Notes: a model not told the origin generated them from the letters alone. A stretch of 17,143 nucleotides of DNA from Pseudomonadota bacterium (GCA_023387775.1 JAEWHN010000379.1:1-17143), one strand, 5' to 3'; positions 1 through 7,055 are shown, counted from the first letter of the stretch. A program made the numbers and translations.

Positions 1-2
1 CC

Positions 3-1022
3 GATATGGATGCGCTGCCGATCCAGGAAGCAACCGGTCTCGACTATGCCAGCAAGGCAACGGCCACCGACCGCGAAGGCCAGACGGTCCCTGTCTCGCA
101 CATGTGCGGCCACGACATGCACGTGACCTGGCTTGCCGGCGCAACCAAGCTGCTCGCCGAGGCGCGATCATCCTGGCGCGGCACGCTGATGGCGGTGTTC
201 CAGCCTGCGGAAGAAACGGGCGAAGGCGCGCGCGCCATGATCCAGGACGGCCTGTTCACCCGCTTTCCAAAGCCCGACGTGATCCTCGGCCAGCATGTCA
301 TGGTGGGGCCGGCAGGCACCGTGGCGGGGCGCGTAGGGCCCATCACCTCGGCAGCGGACAGCCTGCAGATCCGCCTGTTCGGACGCGGCGCCCATGGCTC
401 GATGCCGCAGGCAAGCATTGATCCCGTGGTGATGGCCGCATCCACGGTCATGCGTCTTCAGACCGTGGTGTCGCGCGAGATTGCTGCCGCTGAAGCCGCC
501 GTTGTCACGGTTGGCGTCTTGCAGGCAGGCACCAAGGAGAATGTCATTCCCGACGAAGCCCTCATCAAGCTCAATGTCCGCACGTTCGATGCAGGGGTCC
601 GCACCCGCGTGCTGGCCGCGATCGAACGGATCGTCAACGCCGAAGCGGCGGCCTCCGGCGCGCCCCGCCCGCCCGAGATCACGCCGCTCGACAGCTATCC
701 CCTCAACGTCAACAACGCAGAGGCAACCAAGCGGGTGGGGGATGCATTCCGGGATTATTTTGGATCGCACCACGTCCACGAAACCGGGCCTGCGCCGGCC
801 AGCGAGGATTTCGGATCGTTCGGATCCGAATGGCAGGTTCCCTCGGTCTTCTGGTTTGTCGGCGGCACGGACCCGGAAGTCTACGCGAAGGCGAAAAAGG
901 AAAACCGGATCAACGAGCTTCCGGTGAACCACAGCCCCAAATTCGCGCCCGTTCTTGATCCCACCTTGCGAATCGGGGTCGAGACTCTGGTCGTGGCGAC
1001 CCGCGCATGGCTGAAAGCGTAG
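3..1022 (+). CDS. M20-family amidohydrolase / aminoacylase (5' truncated by window edge)
   Basis: This is the C-terminal part of a metal-dependent M20D-type amidohydrolase (hippurate hydrolase / AbgB / IAA-amino-acid hydrolase type), which cleaves N-acyl amino acids or small peptides in the cytoplasm. The frame is open to the left edge: the codon before ATG 6 is Asp, giving DMDALPIQE, which is internal to this family, so ATG 6 is not the start. About 80-90 N-terminal residues are probably missing. Visible motifs in order are HMCGHDMH (metal ligands), QPAEETGEGA (catalytic Glu region), GRGAHGSMPQ (dimerisation/lid domain), NVIPDEA, SEDFGSF and a C-terminal NHSPKF metal-ligand His. The TRIC gene starts 43 bases downstream without a terminator, so co-transcription is likely. 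The substrate cannot be read from the sequence. Family assignment is strong; the exact member is unknown. Confidence 0.9.
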   Translation, partial: DMDALPIQEATGLDYASKATATDREGQTVPVSHMCGHDMHVTWLAGATKLLAEARSSWRGTLMAVFQPAEETGEGARAMIQDGLFTRFPKPDVILGQHVMVGPAGTVAGRVGPITSAADSLQIRLFGRGAHGSMPQASIDPVVMAASTVMRLQTVVSREIAAAEAAVVTVGVLQAGTKENVIPDEALIKLNVRTFDAGVRTRVLAAIERIVNAEAAASGAPRPPEITPLDSYPLNVNNAEATKRVGDAFRDYFGSHHVHETGPAPASEDFGSFGSEWQVPSVFWFVGGTDPEVYAKAKKENRINELPVNHSPKFAPVLDPTLRIGVETLVVATRAWLKA

Positions 1023-1065
1023 GCACTGCGTTCGGCGAGGCTCGCATGCAAGGCACGTATGCTCT

Positions 1066-1755
1066 GTGTCCGACACCGGAAGCCATATCATCGAGACGCT
1101 CCCGTATGTGCTTGATCTGTCGGGAACCTTCGTCTTTGCGCTGAGCGGTGCCTTGGCAGGTGTCAGGCGCAAGCTGGATTTCTTCGGCGTTCTGGTGCTG
1201 TCGTTTGCGGCGGCAACCGCGGGCGGCATCGCCCGCGACCTGCTTATCGGTGCAGTTCCTCCTGCCTCGGTCAGCGACTGGCGCTATCTCGGCGTTTCGC
1301 TCCTTGCCGGGGTGGTCACCTTCTACTTCTCGTCCTGGATCGAGCGAATGTCGCACTCGGTCCTCCTGTTCGATGCGGCGGGCCTGTCCCTGTTCGCCGT
1401 CACGGGGGCATCCAAGGCGCTCACCTACGGCCTGAACCCTGTCATGGCGGTGGTGCTCGGCATGGTCACCGGCATAGGCGGCGGCATGGCCCGGGACGTG
1501 CTGCTGGCCGAGATCCCGATCGTGCTGCGCGCGGAACTTTACGCAATGGCGGCGCTGGCCGCGGCTGCGGTCGTGGTCGTCGGCCACGCGCTACGCTTGC
1601 CGGAAGTTCCGGTAACGGCCGTGGCGCTCGTGCTGTGCTTTTCGCTGCGCGTGATGGCGATCAGGTATGGCTGGCGGCTTCCGACCGCGAAACCTCCGGA
1701 TCAGCCCGGTTCGAAGCCTAAGGACGGAAGCGGAGAGGGGGCAGAGCGGTCCTGA
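1066..1755 (+). CDS. TRIC-family (UPF0126) trimeric cation channel protein
   Basis: A 229-residue integral membrane protein with about seven hydrophobic segments, roughly residues 12-32, 38-56, 73-90, 97-114, 122-140, 155-174 and 180-198. The two-fold repeat typical of UPF0126/TRIC is plain: GGIARD at 53-58 is echoed by GGMARD at 139-144. These Gly-Gly turns line the pore in prokaryotic TRIC channels, which form homotrimers conducting monovalent cations in the inner membrane. The start is GTG 1066; there is no in-frame ATG nearby, and a weak AAGG lies about 12 bases upstream. The Pro/Lys/Gly-rich C-terminal tail (about residue 206 on) is not part of the fold. It lies between two metal-dependent hydrolases and is probably co-transcribed with them, but a shared function is not shown. 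Physiological role in bacteria is poorly known. Confidence 0.87.
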   Translation: MSDTGSHIIETLPYVLDLSGTFVFALSGALAGVRRKLDFFGVLVLSFAAATAGGIARDLLIGAVPPASVSDWRYLGVSLLAGVVTFYFSSWIERMSHSVLLFDAAGLSLFAVTGASKALTYGLNPVMAVVLGMVTGIGGGMARDVLLAEIPIVLRAELYAMAALAAAAVVVVGHALRLPEVPVTAVALVLCFSLRVMAIRYGWRLPTAKPPDQPGSKPKDGSGEGAERS

Positions 1756-1805
1756 GCCGCAGGATGCGACGATGCATCGGCGCAGCAACTGCCGAGGAGG
1801 CGGGA

Positions 1806-3035
1806 ATGACAAAGACTGTCATCATATGCGGAGGCCTGTTCGACGGCTTGAACGATGCGTTGCTCGGCCCTTCGGAGGTTCTGATTGAAGATGACGCAAT
1901 AGCCGAAGTGTCTGCCTCGGTGGGCCGGCCGGGCGGTGCGAAAGTTATCGATCTGAGCGATCGCACCGTATCTCCCGGTTTCATCGACACGCATGTCCAT
2001 CTCTGCGTCGACGGGCTTAACCTGGCCCGGCAGTCGCTTCAGTGTGCTCCTGCGAAGGCGCTCGCTGGGCTGCACCATGCCCAGCAGTACATGCGCTACG
2101 GCTTCACCACTCTGCGCGACATGGGCACGCTGGACCCGGAATGGCCCACCGTCAATTTGCGTGACGCCATCGCAGCCGGCACCGCCCGGGGCCCACGCCT
2201 GGTCGTGGCGGCGCACATGATCAGCGCGACCGCGGGTCACGCCGACATCCAGGGCATGTTCCCGTGCCGCTGCCAAATGGGGCTGTCCACGGTCGCGGAC
2301 TCCCCGGCGAAAATTCGCGAACTGCTGCGAATGGAGCACGCATTTGGCGGCGATTGGATCAAGACCATGAATACCGGCGGCTACATGAGCGCCGGCGATG
2401 ATCCGGCCAGAGTGACCTGGTTCGAAGACGAAATGCAGGCTGTCGGGCAGACCGCGCAACAACTGGGCATGCCCCTGGCAGTGCACACCGGAGCCGCGGA
2501 AGGATGCAAGCAGGCACTGCGTGCCGGCGCCCGCAGCCTGGAGCACTGCTACCTCATCGACGACGAAGGCGTTGCGATGGCGCAGCAGGCGGGAGCGTTC
2601 CTGGTGCCCACCATGCAAATGACCCGGGAGGACAAGGCGCTGCTGCTGGCGGGAAAGCTTCCGGAGCATGCAGTCTGGAAGTTCCGCCGTGACGTTGCAG
2701 CCATAGAGGACGCGCAGAAGCGCATGGCGCGAAGCGATGCGCGAATCGCATACGGAACCGATTGCGGCATGTTTCCCTTCAGCGAAGGAGTACTCGAGTT
2801 TCAGGCGATGACGGCGGCCGGCCTCACGCCTGCGCGCGCCCTGAAGGCAGCCACAAGCGTCGCGGCCGAACTGCTGCAGCGCGATGACATTGGCGTCCTC
2901 GCGCCTGGCAAACAGGCCGACATCGTCGCCATGCCGGGACATCCGTTCAAGGATATTGCTGCCACGGCGAAAGTGGACTTTGTGATGAAGGGCGGGCGGG
3001 TCTACCGGCACGGATCCTTCGATCTCTTCCAGTGA
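1806..3035 (+). CDS. Metal-dependent amidohydrolase (imidazolonepropionase / Xaa-Pro dipeptidase-like)
   Basis: A 409-residue TIM-barrel amidohydrolase, probably cytoplasmic. The ligand set of the binuclear amidohydrolases is complete: HVH at 63-65, Lys186 in DWIKTMNTGG (expected carboxylated bridging lysine), His227 (AVHTGA), His247 (LEHCYL) and Asp319 (YGTDC). N- and C-terminal strands form the usual beta-sandwich, ending with GVLAPGKQADIVAMPGHP near residues 363-380. Relatives hydrolyse Xaa-Pro or Xaa-Arg/Lys dipeptides and their N-acyl derivatives; annotation as imidazolonepropionase would be too specific because no other hut genes are present. Start ATG 1806 is preceded by a strong GAGGAGG at 1794-1800; the in-frame ATG at 1764 lacks this. 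It follows the TRIC gene by 50 bases and is likely the last gene of the operon. The substrate is not known. Confidence 0.85.
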   Translation: MTKTVIICGGLFDGLNDALLGPSEVLIEDDAIAEVSASVGRPGGAKVIDLSDRTVSPGFIDTHVHLCVDGLNLARQSLQCAPAKALAGLHHAQQYMRYGFTTLRDMGTLDPEWPTVNLRDAIAAGTARGPRLVVAAHMISATAGHADIQGMFPCRCQMGLSTVADSPAKIRELLRMEHAFGGDWIKTMNTGGYMSAGDDPARVTWFEDEMQAVGQTAQQLGMPLAVHTGAAEGCKQALRAGARSLEHCYLIDDEGVAMAQQAGAFLVPTMQMTREDKALLLAGKLPEHAVWKFRRDVAAIEDAQKRMARSDARIAYGTDCGMFPFSEGVLEFQAMTAAGLTPARALKAATSVAAELLQRDDIGVLAPGKQADIVAMPGHPFKDIAATAKVDFVMKGGRVYRHGSFDLFQ

Positions 3036-3157
3036 GAACCTGTCAGCGCTCCAACGCGACTTCGGCAGCAATCGGAAAGTATAAGCTGGCGCGATACCTG
3101 CGACGCGCCGAAAGTCTTCGTGTCTTTTGGAAAATGTTCTGACGCGCCGAAAAGAAG

Positions 3158-3232
3158 TGGCTCCCCGGGCCGGATTCGAACCAGCGACCAACCGGTTAAC
3201 AGCCGGTTGCTCTACCACTGAGCTACCGGGGA
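3158..3232 (-). tRNA. tRNA-Asn (GTT), CCA encoded
   Basis: Read on the minus strand it folds as a full cloverleaf. The acceptor TCCCCGG pairs with CCGGGGA, the D-arm is AGCTCAGTGGTAGAGC, and the anticodon stem ACCGG/CCGGT holds CTGTTAA with anticodon GTT. The T-arm GCTGG/CCGGC carries TTCGAAT with one G-T pair, followed by discriminator G and an encoded CCA. It is 75 nt with CCA. It is convergent with the amidohydrolase gene and divergent from the small membrane protein gene. No integrase or duplicated tRNA end is seen nearby. Confidence 0.96.
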
Positions 3233-3255
3233 ACAGCGGCTCAAGAACGAGGCTG

Positions 3256-3284
3256 CCTATAGCAAACCCTTTTCGACTTTGCAA
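3256..3284 (-). promoter_or_regulatory. Probable sigma-70 promoter of tRNA-Asn
   Basis: On the minus strand TTGCAA (3279-3284) is followed after 16 bases by CTATAG (3257-3262), or after 17 by TATAGG. This fits a rhizobial housekeeping promoter (CTTGAC-N17-CTATAT type) moderately. Transcription would begin about 15-18 bases before the tRNA 5' end, as expected for a stable RNA gene. Confidence 0.45.
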
Positions 3285-3424
3285 AGTGCCATTCTCGTTT
3301 TTTCGTGGAATATTCAGCCGGCGCTGCAAAAAAGGCCGGAAATCCACATATGGAGGCATTCTGCTCGGGCCGCATGGCCGCCTGGGACAGGTTTTCGGGT
3401 CAGGAAAGGGACTACATTTCGCCT

Positions 3425-3718
3425 ATGTCGAACCAGAATTCAGAGCAGGACGAGTCGCCGCGACGCGTCATTTCGGTCATGGGGCGCGAATTCGCCATGC
3501 CCCGATCGCGAAAGAAGCGGGTGGCGATCGGATTCGGGCTGACGATCCTCGGCTGCTTCGGCTTTTTGCCGATTCTCGGCTTCTGGATGATTCCCCTCGG
3601 CCTGCTGGTGCTCTCCTATGAGTTTGCGCTGGTGCGCCGCTATCGCCGCCGCGGCATCGTCCGGTGGGGGCGCTGGCGCCAGCGCAGCAATGGCGGCGGG
3701 CGAAACGGCGATTCGTGA
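3425..3718 (+). CDS. Small two-helix inner-membrane protein (PGPGW-like)
   Basis: A 97-residue protein with a polar N-terminus, the segment VISVMGREFAMP at 15-26, a basic RSRKKR stretch, and two hydrophobic helices at about 33-50 and 52-69. The helices are joined by the turn FLPILGFWMIPLG. A strongly basic tail RRYRRRG follows, predicting that both ends lie in the cytoplasm. The short Pro-Gly-Trp-Pro hairpin resembles the PGPGW family of putative membrane proteins; this is pattern recognition, not a search result. Function is unknown. The frame stays open upstream to ATG 3305, but the upstream residues lack conserved character and would overlap the tRNA promoter region, so ATG 3425 is preferred. 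AGGAAAGGG lies upstream, rather far from the start. Confidence 0.7.
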   Translation: MSNQNSEQDESPRRVISVMGREFAMPRSRKKRVAIGFGLTILGCFGFLPILGFWMIPLGLLVLSYEFALVRRYRRRGIVRWGRWRQRSNGGGRNGDS

Positions 3719-3779
3719 ACGCTCGGCGATTCGGATTTGATTCGGTTTTTGCGGGGAGGCGCGCAAGTCTCGGAATTCC

Positions 3780-3816
3780 TTACAGAAATGTAATGTCGCC
3801 GTTCAGTTTGCGTTCA
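3780..3816 (+). promoter_or_regulatory. Composite operator candidate upstream of the RcnB-like gene
   Basis: Two elements sit side by side 50-86 bases before the RcnB-like start codon. The first is a perfect dyad TTACA-GAAA-TGTAA (3780-3793). The second is a tandem repeat CGTTCA at 3800-3805 and 3811-3816, an 11-base period as in sites of OmpR/PhoB-type response regulators. The elements are directly visible; binding by a two-component regulator is inference. Confidence 0.5.
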
Positions 3817-3865
3817 TCGGGTGTTGCCTAGGGTCCTCGTGTCGAACACGAAAGGAAGCCTCCCA

Positions 3866-4204
3866 ATGAAGCGCATCGTTCTCGCTCTCGCCGCCGTTTC
3901 CATGCTTGCCGCGCCAGTCGCCGCGCAGGCTCACCCCAGCGGCAATGGCAGCCAGGTCGAATACCGACACAATCGCAAGCCGCCCCATCACAAGCATCAT
4001 CACTACAAGCCGGCTCCGAAGCATCATCACTGGAGCAAGGGCAAGCGCGTGCCCGCCTGGCAGCGCAAGCATATGGTGCGCGATTATCATCGCCATGGCC
4101 TGAAGCGCCCCGGGCGTGGCCAGGAGTGGGTGCGCGTGGACAGCAGCTATCTGCTCATCAACATGGCCTCCGGCATCATCGCCGGCATGATCGCCGCGCG
4201 CTGA
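3866..4204 (+). CDS. RcnB-family periplasmic protein, histidine-rich
   Basis: A 112-residue secreted protein. Residues 1-22 form a clear signal peptide (KR, hydrophobic core, APVAAQA) with cleavage expected before His23. The mature part begins with a His/Lys-rich low-complexity stretch at about 35-56 (PPHHKHHHYK, PKHHHW). A domain follows with the RcnB pattern KGKRVPAW..., YHRHGLKRPGRGQEWVRV and YLLINMASGIIAGMIA. E. coli RcnB is a periplasmic nickel/cobalt homeostasis protein; the His cluster agrees with metal binding, but rhizobial members are not proven to share that role. Start ATG 3866 has AGGAAG at 3853-3858. A single-gene transcription unit is likely: an operator-like region lies upstream and a good terminator just downstream. 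Confidence 0.8.
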   Translation: MKRIVLALAAVSMLAAPVAAQAHPSGNGSQVEYRHNRKPPHHKHHHYKPAPKHHHWSKGKRVPAWQRKHMVRDYHRHGLKRPGRGQEWVRVDSSYLLINMASGIIAGMIAAR

Positions 4205-4224
4205 TTCTCGGCCGAGTGGAACGA

Positions 4225-4248
4225 GGGCGGCCCTGGAGCCGCCCTTTT
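4225..4248 (+). terminator. Rho-independent terminator of the RcnB-like gene
   Basis: A 7-bp GC stem GGGCGGC / GCCGCCC with a CCTGGA loop, followed by TTTT, lies 20 bases after the stop codon. Confidence 0.8.
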
Positions 4249-4360
4249 CCGTTGGGGCTTCCTGCCCGAAACCCATTTCACGCTCGCTGCGGCCGCTCTG
4301 GTTCACGGTCGCCCTGCGAAGGCTATGCGAGGAAAGTTTTGCGGGAACCGCGTCAGACCG

Positions 4361-4390
4361 CTTGACGCAAAAAATCTGGCAACCTATTGA
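4361..4390 (+). promoter_or_regulatory. Promoter of tRNA-Cys
   Basis: CTTGACG (4361-4367) is followed after a 16-base spacer by CTATTG (4384-4389), or after 17 by TATTGA. This is close to the rhizobial CTTGAC-N17-CTATAT housekeeping consensus. It would start transcription about 20 bases before the tRNA. An inverted repeat GCGTCA-N7-TGACGC (4350-4368) overlaps the -35 element. Confidence 0.6.
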
Positions 4391-4417
4391 ACCCCCGTAG
4401 AACGCCGGCAGCGGCGA

Positions 4418-4491
4418 GGCCTCGTGGCGGAGTGGTTACGCAGAGGACTGCAAATCCTTGCACCCCGGTTCGATTCCGGGCGAGGCCTCCA
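4418..4491 (+). tRNA. tRNA-Cys (GCA), CCA encoded
   Basis: A complete cloverleaf. The acceptor GGCCTCG pairs with CGAGGCC; the D-arm contains GGCGGAGTGGTTACGC; the anticodon stem GAGGA/TCCTT (closing G-T) holds CTGCAAA with anticodon GCA at 4450-4452; the T-arm CCCGG/CCGGG carries TTCGATT. Discriminator T and encoded CCA follow. The length is 74 nt. It lies 89 bases before the pcm-like start. Confidence 0.96.
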
Positions 4492-4580
4492 CACTGCCAG
4501 GAAAGGGCGGCAACTTGCGCCCCAATGTTCTACCCGGAATGAAATGCGCATAGCTGGCGCCGAGACGGGTTGTTTTGGGC

Positions 4581-5255
4581 ATGGACATTGATTTTTCCGA
4601 ACAGCGCGTGAAGATGGTCGACGGCCAGATCCGCACGACCGACGTTACCGACGCGGGCGTGCTGGAAGCCATGTTGACGGTGCCGCGCGAAGTCTTTGTG
4701 GGCGCCAAGTGGCGCAGCCTCGCCTATATCGACGACCATATCGAGATCGCGCCCGCCGAGGCTGGAAAGCCCGCGCGCTATCTGATGCAGCCTTCTCCCT
4801 TCGCCAAGTTGCTGCAACTTGCAGCTGTCCGGCCGGCCGACTTTGTGCTCGATGTCGGGTGCGGTACGGGCTACTCCTCTGCCGTGTTGTCGCGTCTGGC
4901 CAGCTCCGTCGTGGCGCTCGAAAGCGACCCCGCACTTGCCGAAACCGCTGCTGCCACGCTCTCCAATTTCGGCTACGACAACGTCGCAGTCGTGCAGGGC
5001 GCACTGACGGAAGGCTATAGGGCCGAGGCCCCTTATGACGTTATTTTCCTTGAGGGTTCGGTCGATGAAGTGCCCCAGGCACTGCTCGATCAGCTCAAGG
5101 AAGGCGGCCGCCTCGTAGCCGTCGAGGGGCAGGGCAATGCCGGAATTGCCCGTCTGTTTTTTAAGACTACTGGTGTTGTTAGCAGCCGCGGGGCATTTAA
5201 TGCGGCAATTCGGCCACTGCCGGGATTCGAACGCGCTCGCGAATTCGAATTTTAA
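4581..5255 (+). CDS. Protein-L-isoaspartate O-methyltransferase-family protein
   Basis: A 224-residue cytoplasmic Rossmann methyltransferase of the PCMT family (COG2518-like), which uses SAM to methylate isoaspartyl residues in damaged proteins. The N-terminus MVDGQIRTTDVTDAGVLEA and VPREVFV match the family. SAM motif I is VLDVGCGTGYSS at 89-100, with the acidic ribose ligand in VVALESDP at 110-117. The later block DVIFLEGSVDEVPQALLDQL..GGRLV at about 153-179 also fits. The usual SxPxxxA active-site signature is replaced by LMQPSPFAK (68-76), so methyl transfer to isoaspartate is not assured. ATG 4581 is preferred over TTG 4575. TolC follows in the same direction after 182 bases, an arrangement I recall from rhizobia. 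Confidence 0.85.
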   Translation: MDIDFSEQRVKMVDGQIRTTDVTDAGVLEAMLTVPREVFVGAKWRSLAYIDDHIEIAPAEAGKPARYLMQPSPFAKLLQLAAVRPADFVLDVGCGTGYSSAVLSRLASSVVALESDPALAETAAATLSNFGYDNVAVVQGALTEGYRAEAPYDVIFLEGSVDEVPQALLDQLKEGGRLVAVEGQGNAGIARLFFKTTGVVSSRGAFNAAIRPLPGFERAREFEF

Positions 5256-5312
5256 GCGGTAACGTCTTGCGACTGACCCGCCTTCGTGGTGGCTTTAGAA
5301 TCAAAGCATCGT

Positions 5313-5349
5313 TGCTGAGTACTCGTTCCGTTCGAGTGAGGTTTCAGCA
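5313..5349 (+). other. Stem-loop in the region upstream of tolC
   Basis: TGCTGA (5313-5318) pairs with TCAGCA (5344-5349). Inside, ACTCG (5321-5325) pairs with CGAGT (5333-5337) around a 7-base loop, leaving an asymmetric internal loop. It lies about 90 bases before the tolC start codon, in what would be the leader if transcription starts upstream. No T-run follows, so it is not a simple terminator. Confidence 0.4.
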
Positions 5350-5437
5350 GGGGGGCGTCATGACGAACCGTTGGTGTGGAATGTAAGGTTCCCCTCGGTG
5401 CGACACGTCTCCCGTCGAAACGAATGAGGGATTAGTC

Positions 5438-6820
5438 GTGTCAATTGTACGCACCGGCATTTTGGCTGCCGTATTTTTGTCTGCCAGCGCGCTTTCCACT
5501 GCGCCGAGCTTTGCCGAGACCATTTTGGGGGCGATGGCCAAGGCTTACCAGAACAACGCAACGTTGAATTCCGGGCGCGCCGGGGTGCGGGTGACCGACG
5601 AGAACGTGCCGATCGCCAAGTCCGGCTATCGCCCGACCATCGCCGGCGTCGGCAACATCAACTACACGTCACAATTCGCAACGCACCTCACGACCGGCAG
5701 CTTCGGCGTGCAGATCAATCAGACGCTGTTCGATGGCTTTCAGACCAGGAACAATGTCGCCGCCGCCGAGTCACAGGTGTTCGCGGCAAACGAAAACCTG
5801 CGCAACACAGAAATGAACATCCTGTTCGAGGCCGTCAGCGCCTATGCGGACGTGATTCAGAACCGCCAGATCGCGGTGCTGCGCGAACAGAACCTCAAGT
5901 TCCTCGACGAGCAGGTGCGGTCGTCCAAGTCGCGGCTGGAGGTCGGTGAGGGCACGCGCACCGACGTCGCGCAGTCCGAGGCCGCACGCCAGCAGGCAAT
6001 CGCCACGCTGGCCGCCGCGCGGGCACAGGTGGCAACCAGCGAGGCGATCTACCAGCAGGTCATCGGCGAGAAGCCGGGCAAGCTTTCTCCTGTTGCGCCG
6101 ATCGCCAAGATGCTGCCCAAGAGCCTGGCCGAGGCCTATACCATGGCCGCCGGGCAGCATCCGGCAATTCTGGCCACGCAATATCTGGTCGATGCCGCCG
6201 GCTTCTCGGTGAAGTCGGCCGAAGGTGCGCTGCTGCCGCAGGTCACTGGTTCGGCCAGCGTGTCCCGCAACGTGCGGATCAGCGACGGGACCACCGACGC
6301 GCTGACGCCGGGCACCAGCAAGGACTATTTCAATTTCGGCAGCATCGGCGCCACGATTACGGTGCCGATCTACCAGGGTGGGCGCGTCTCTGCCCAGGTG
6401 CGTCAGTCCAAGGAATCGCTCGGCCAGGCACGCATCCAGGTCGACGTCACCGGCGACCAGGTGCGTTCGCAGGTGGCTGCCGCGTGGGCGGCCTACAATT
6501 CCGCCAAGCAGGGGGTTGAGGCGAACCGATCGGCTGTTGTGGCTGCAAAGCTGGCTCTCGAGGGGATCGTGGAGGAGCGCAATGTCGGTCAGCGCACCAC
6601 GCTGGACGTCCTCATCACGCAGAGCGATCTCATCACCGCGGAAATCAACCTCGCGCAAGCCGAGGATCAGTTCGTGACGGCCAGCTACGGCATCCTGCAA
6701 GCCACGGGGCAGCTGTATGCGCGCCGGCTTGGCCTCCAGGTTGCCGAGTATCGGCCGGAAGAACATTACGAGGCTGTCAAGGACAAGTGGATCGGCCTGA
6801 GGACGCCTGACGGGCGCTGA
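5438..6820 (+). CDS. tolC: TolC-family outer-membrane efflux/secretion channel
   Basis: A 460-residue outer-membrane channel protein. Residues 1-26 are a signal peptide ending in SFA, with ETILGAMAKAYQNNATLNS starting the mature protein as in TolC. Two outer-membrane-efflux repeats are evident, roughly residues 27-220 and 228-435. The equivalent segments VGEGTRTDVAQSEA (about 168-181) and VGQRTTLDVLITQSDL show the internal duplication of helix-hairpin-helix units. As a trimer it would form the exit duct for tripartite drug efflux and type I secretion; no inner-membrane pump or adaptor gene is in the window, as usual for a shared TolC. Start GTG 5438 is supported by GAGGG at 5426-5430, 7 bases upstream. 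A strong terminator follows. Family assignment is firm; exported substrates are unknown. Confidence 0.93.
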   Translation: MSIVRTGILAAVFLSASALSTAPSFAETILGAMAKAYQNNATLNSGRAGVRVTDENVPIAKSGYRPTIAGVGNINYTSQFATHLTTGSFGVQINQTLFDGFQTRNNVAAAESQVFAANENLRNTEMNILFEAVSAYADVIQNRQIAVLREQNLKFLDEQVRSSKSRLEVGEGTRTDVAQSEAARQQAIATLAAARAQVATSEAIYQQVIGEKPGKLSPVAPIAKMLPKSLAEAYTMAAGQHPAILATQYLVDAAGFSVKSAEGALLPQVTGSASVSRNVRISDGTTDALTPGTSKDYFNFGSIGATITVPIYQGGRVSAQVRQSKESLGQARIQVDVTGDQVRSQVAAAWAAYNSAKQGVEANRSAVVAAKLALEGIVEERNVGQRTTLDVLITQSDLITAEINLAQAEDQFVTASYGILQATGQLYARRLGLQVAEYRPEEHYEAVKDKWIGLRTPDGR

Positions 6821-6854
6821 GGCTCGCGGGTACAGTATTGGCCTGCATGAAACT

Positions 6855-6882
6855 GGGAGGCGTCGTTCGGCGCCTCCCTTTT
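6855..6882 (+). terminator. Rho-independent terminator of tolC
   Basis: An 8-bp stem GGGAGGCG / CGCCTCCC closes an 8-base loop and is followed by TTTTGCTTTT, 34 bases after the tolC stop. Confidence 0.85.
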
Positions 6883-7055
6883 GCTTTTCAAGGTTGACCG
6901 CGCCTGGCAGCCTTTCTGTTGAAATCGGGCGTGCCTCTACTTTGGGGATTCTCGCCGCCCGATCCGTCCGCTACGCTAACCTTTGATTCGAAGCCTGTCG
7001 GTCTAGGCGCCGAAGGAATCGTTAAATTTTGGTCACAGGGGCGGCAAACGTGACG

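Noticed and set aside
168..1229. A 353-codon minus-strand open frame opposite the M20 hydrolase and TRIC start
   Set aside because: The plus-strand genes carry clear family motifs; the antisense product is Arg/His-rich without family character.
3158..3232. tRNA-Asn as an integration site of a mobile element
   Set aside because: No integrase, no duplicated tRNA 3' end and no foreign-looking genes are found in the window; neighbours look chromosomal.
1701..3359. A long minus-strand open frame (552 codons) opposite the amidohydrolase and tRNA-Asn
   Set aside because: It runs antisense to a protein with full catalytic motifs, reads through a tRNA gene, and its translation has no recognisable domain. 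It is a product of high GC content.
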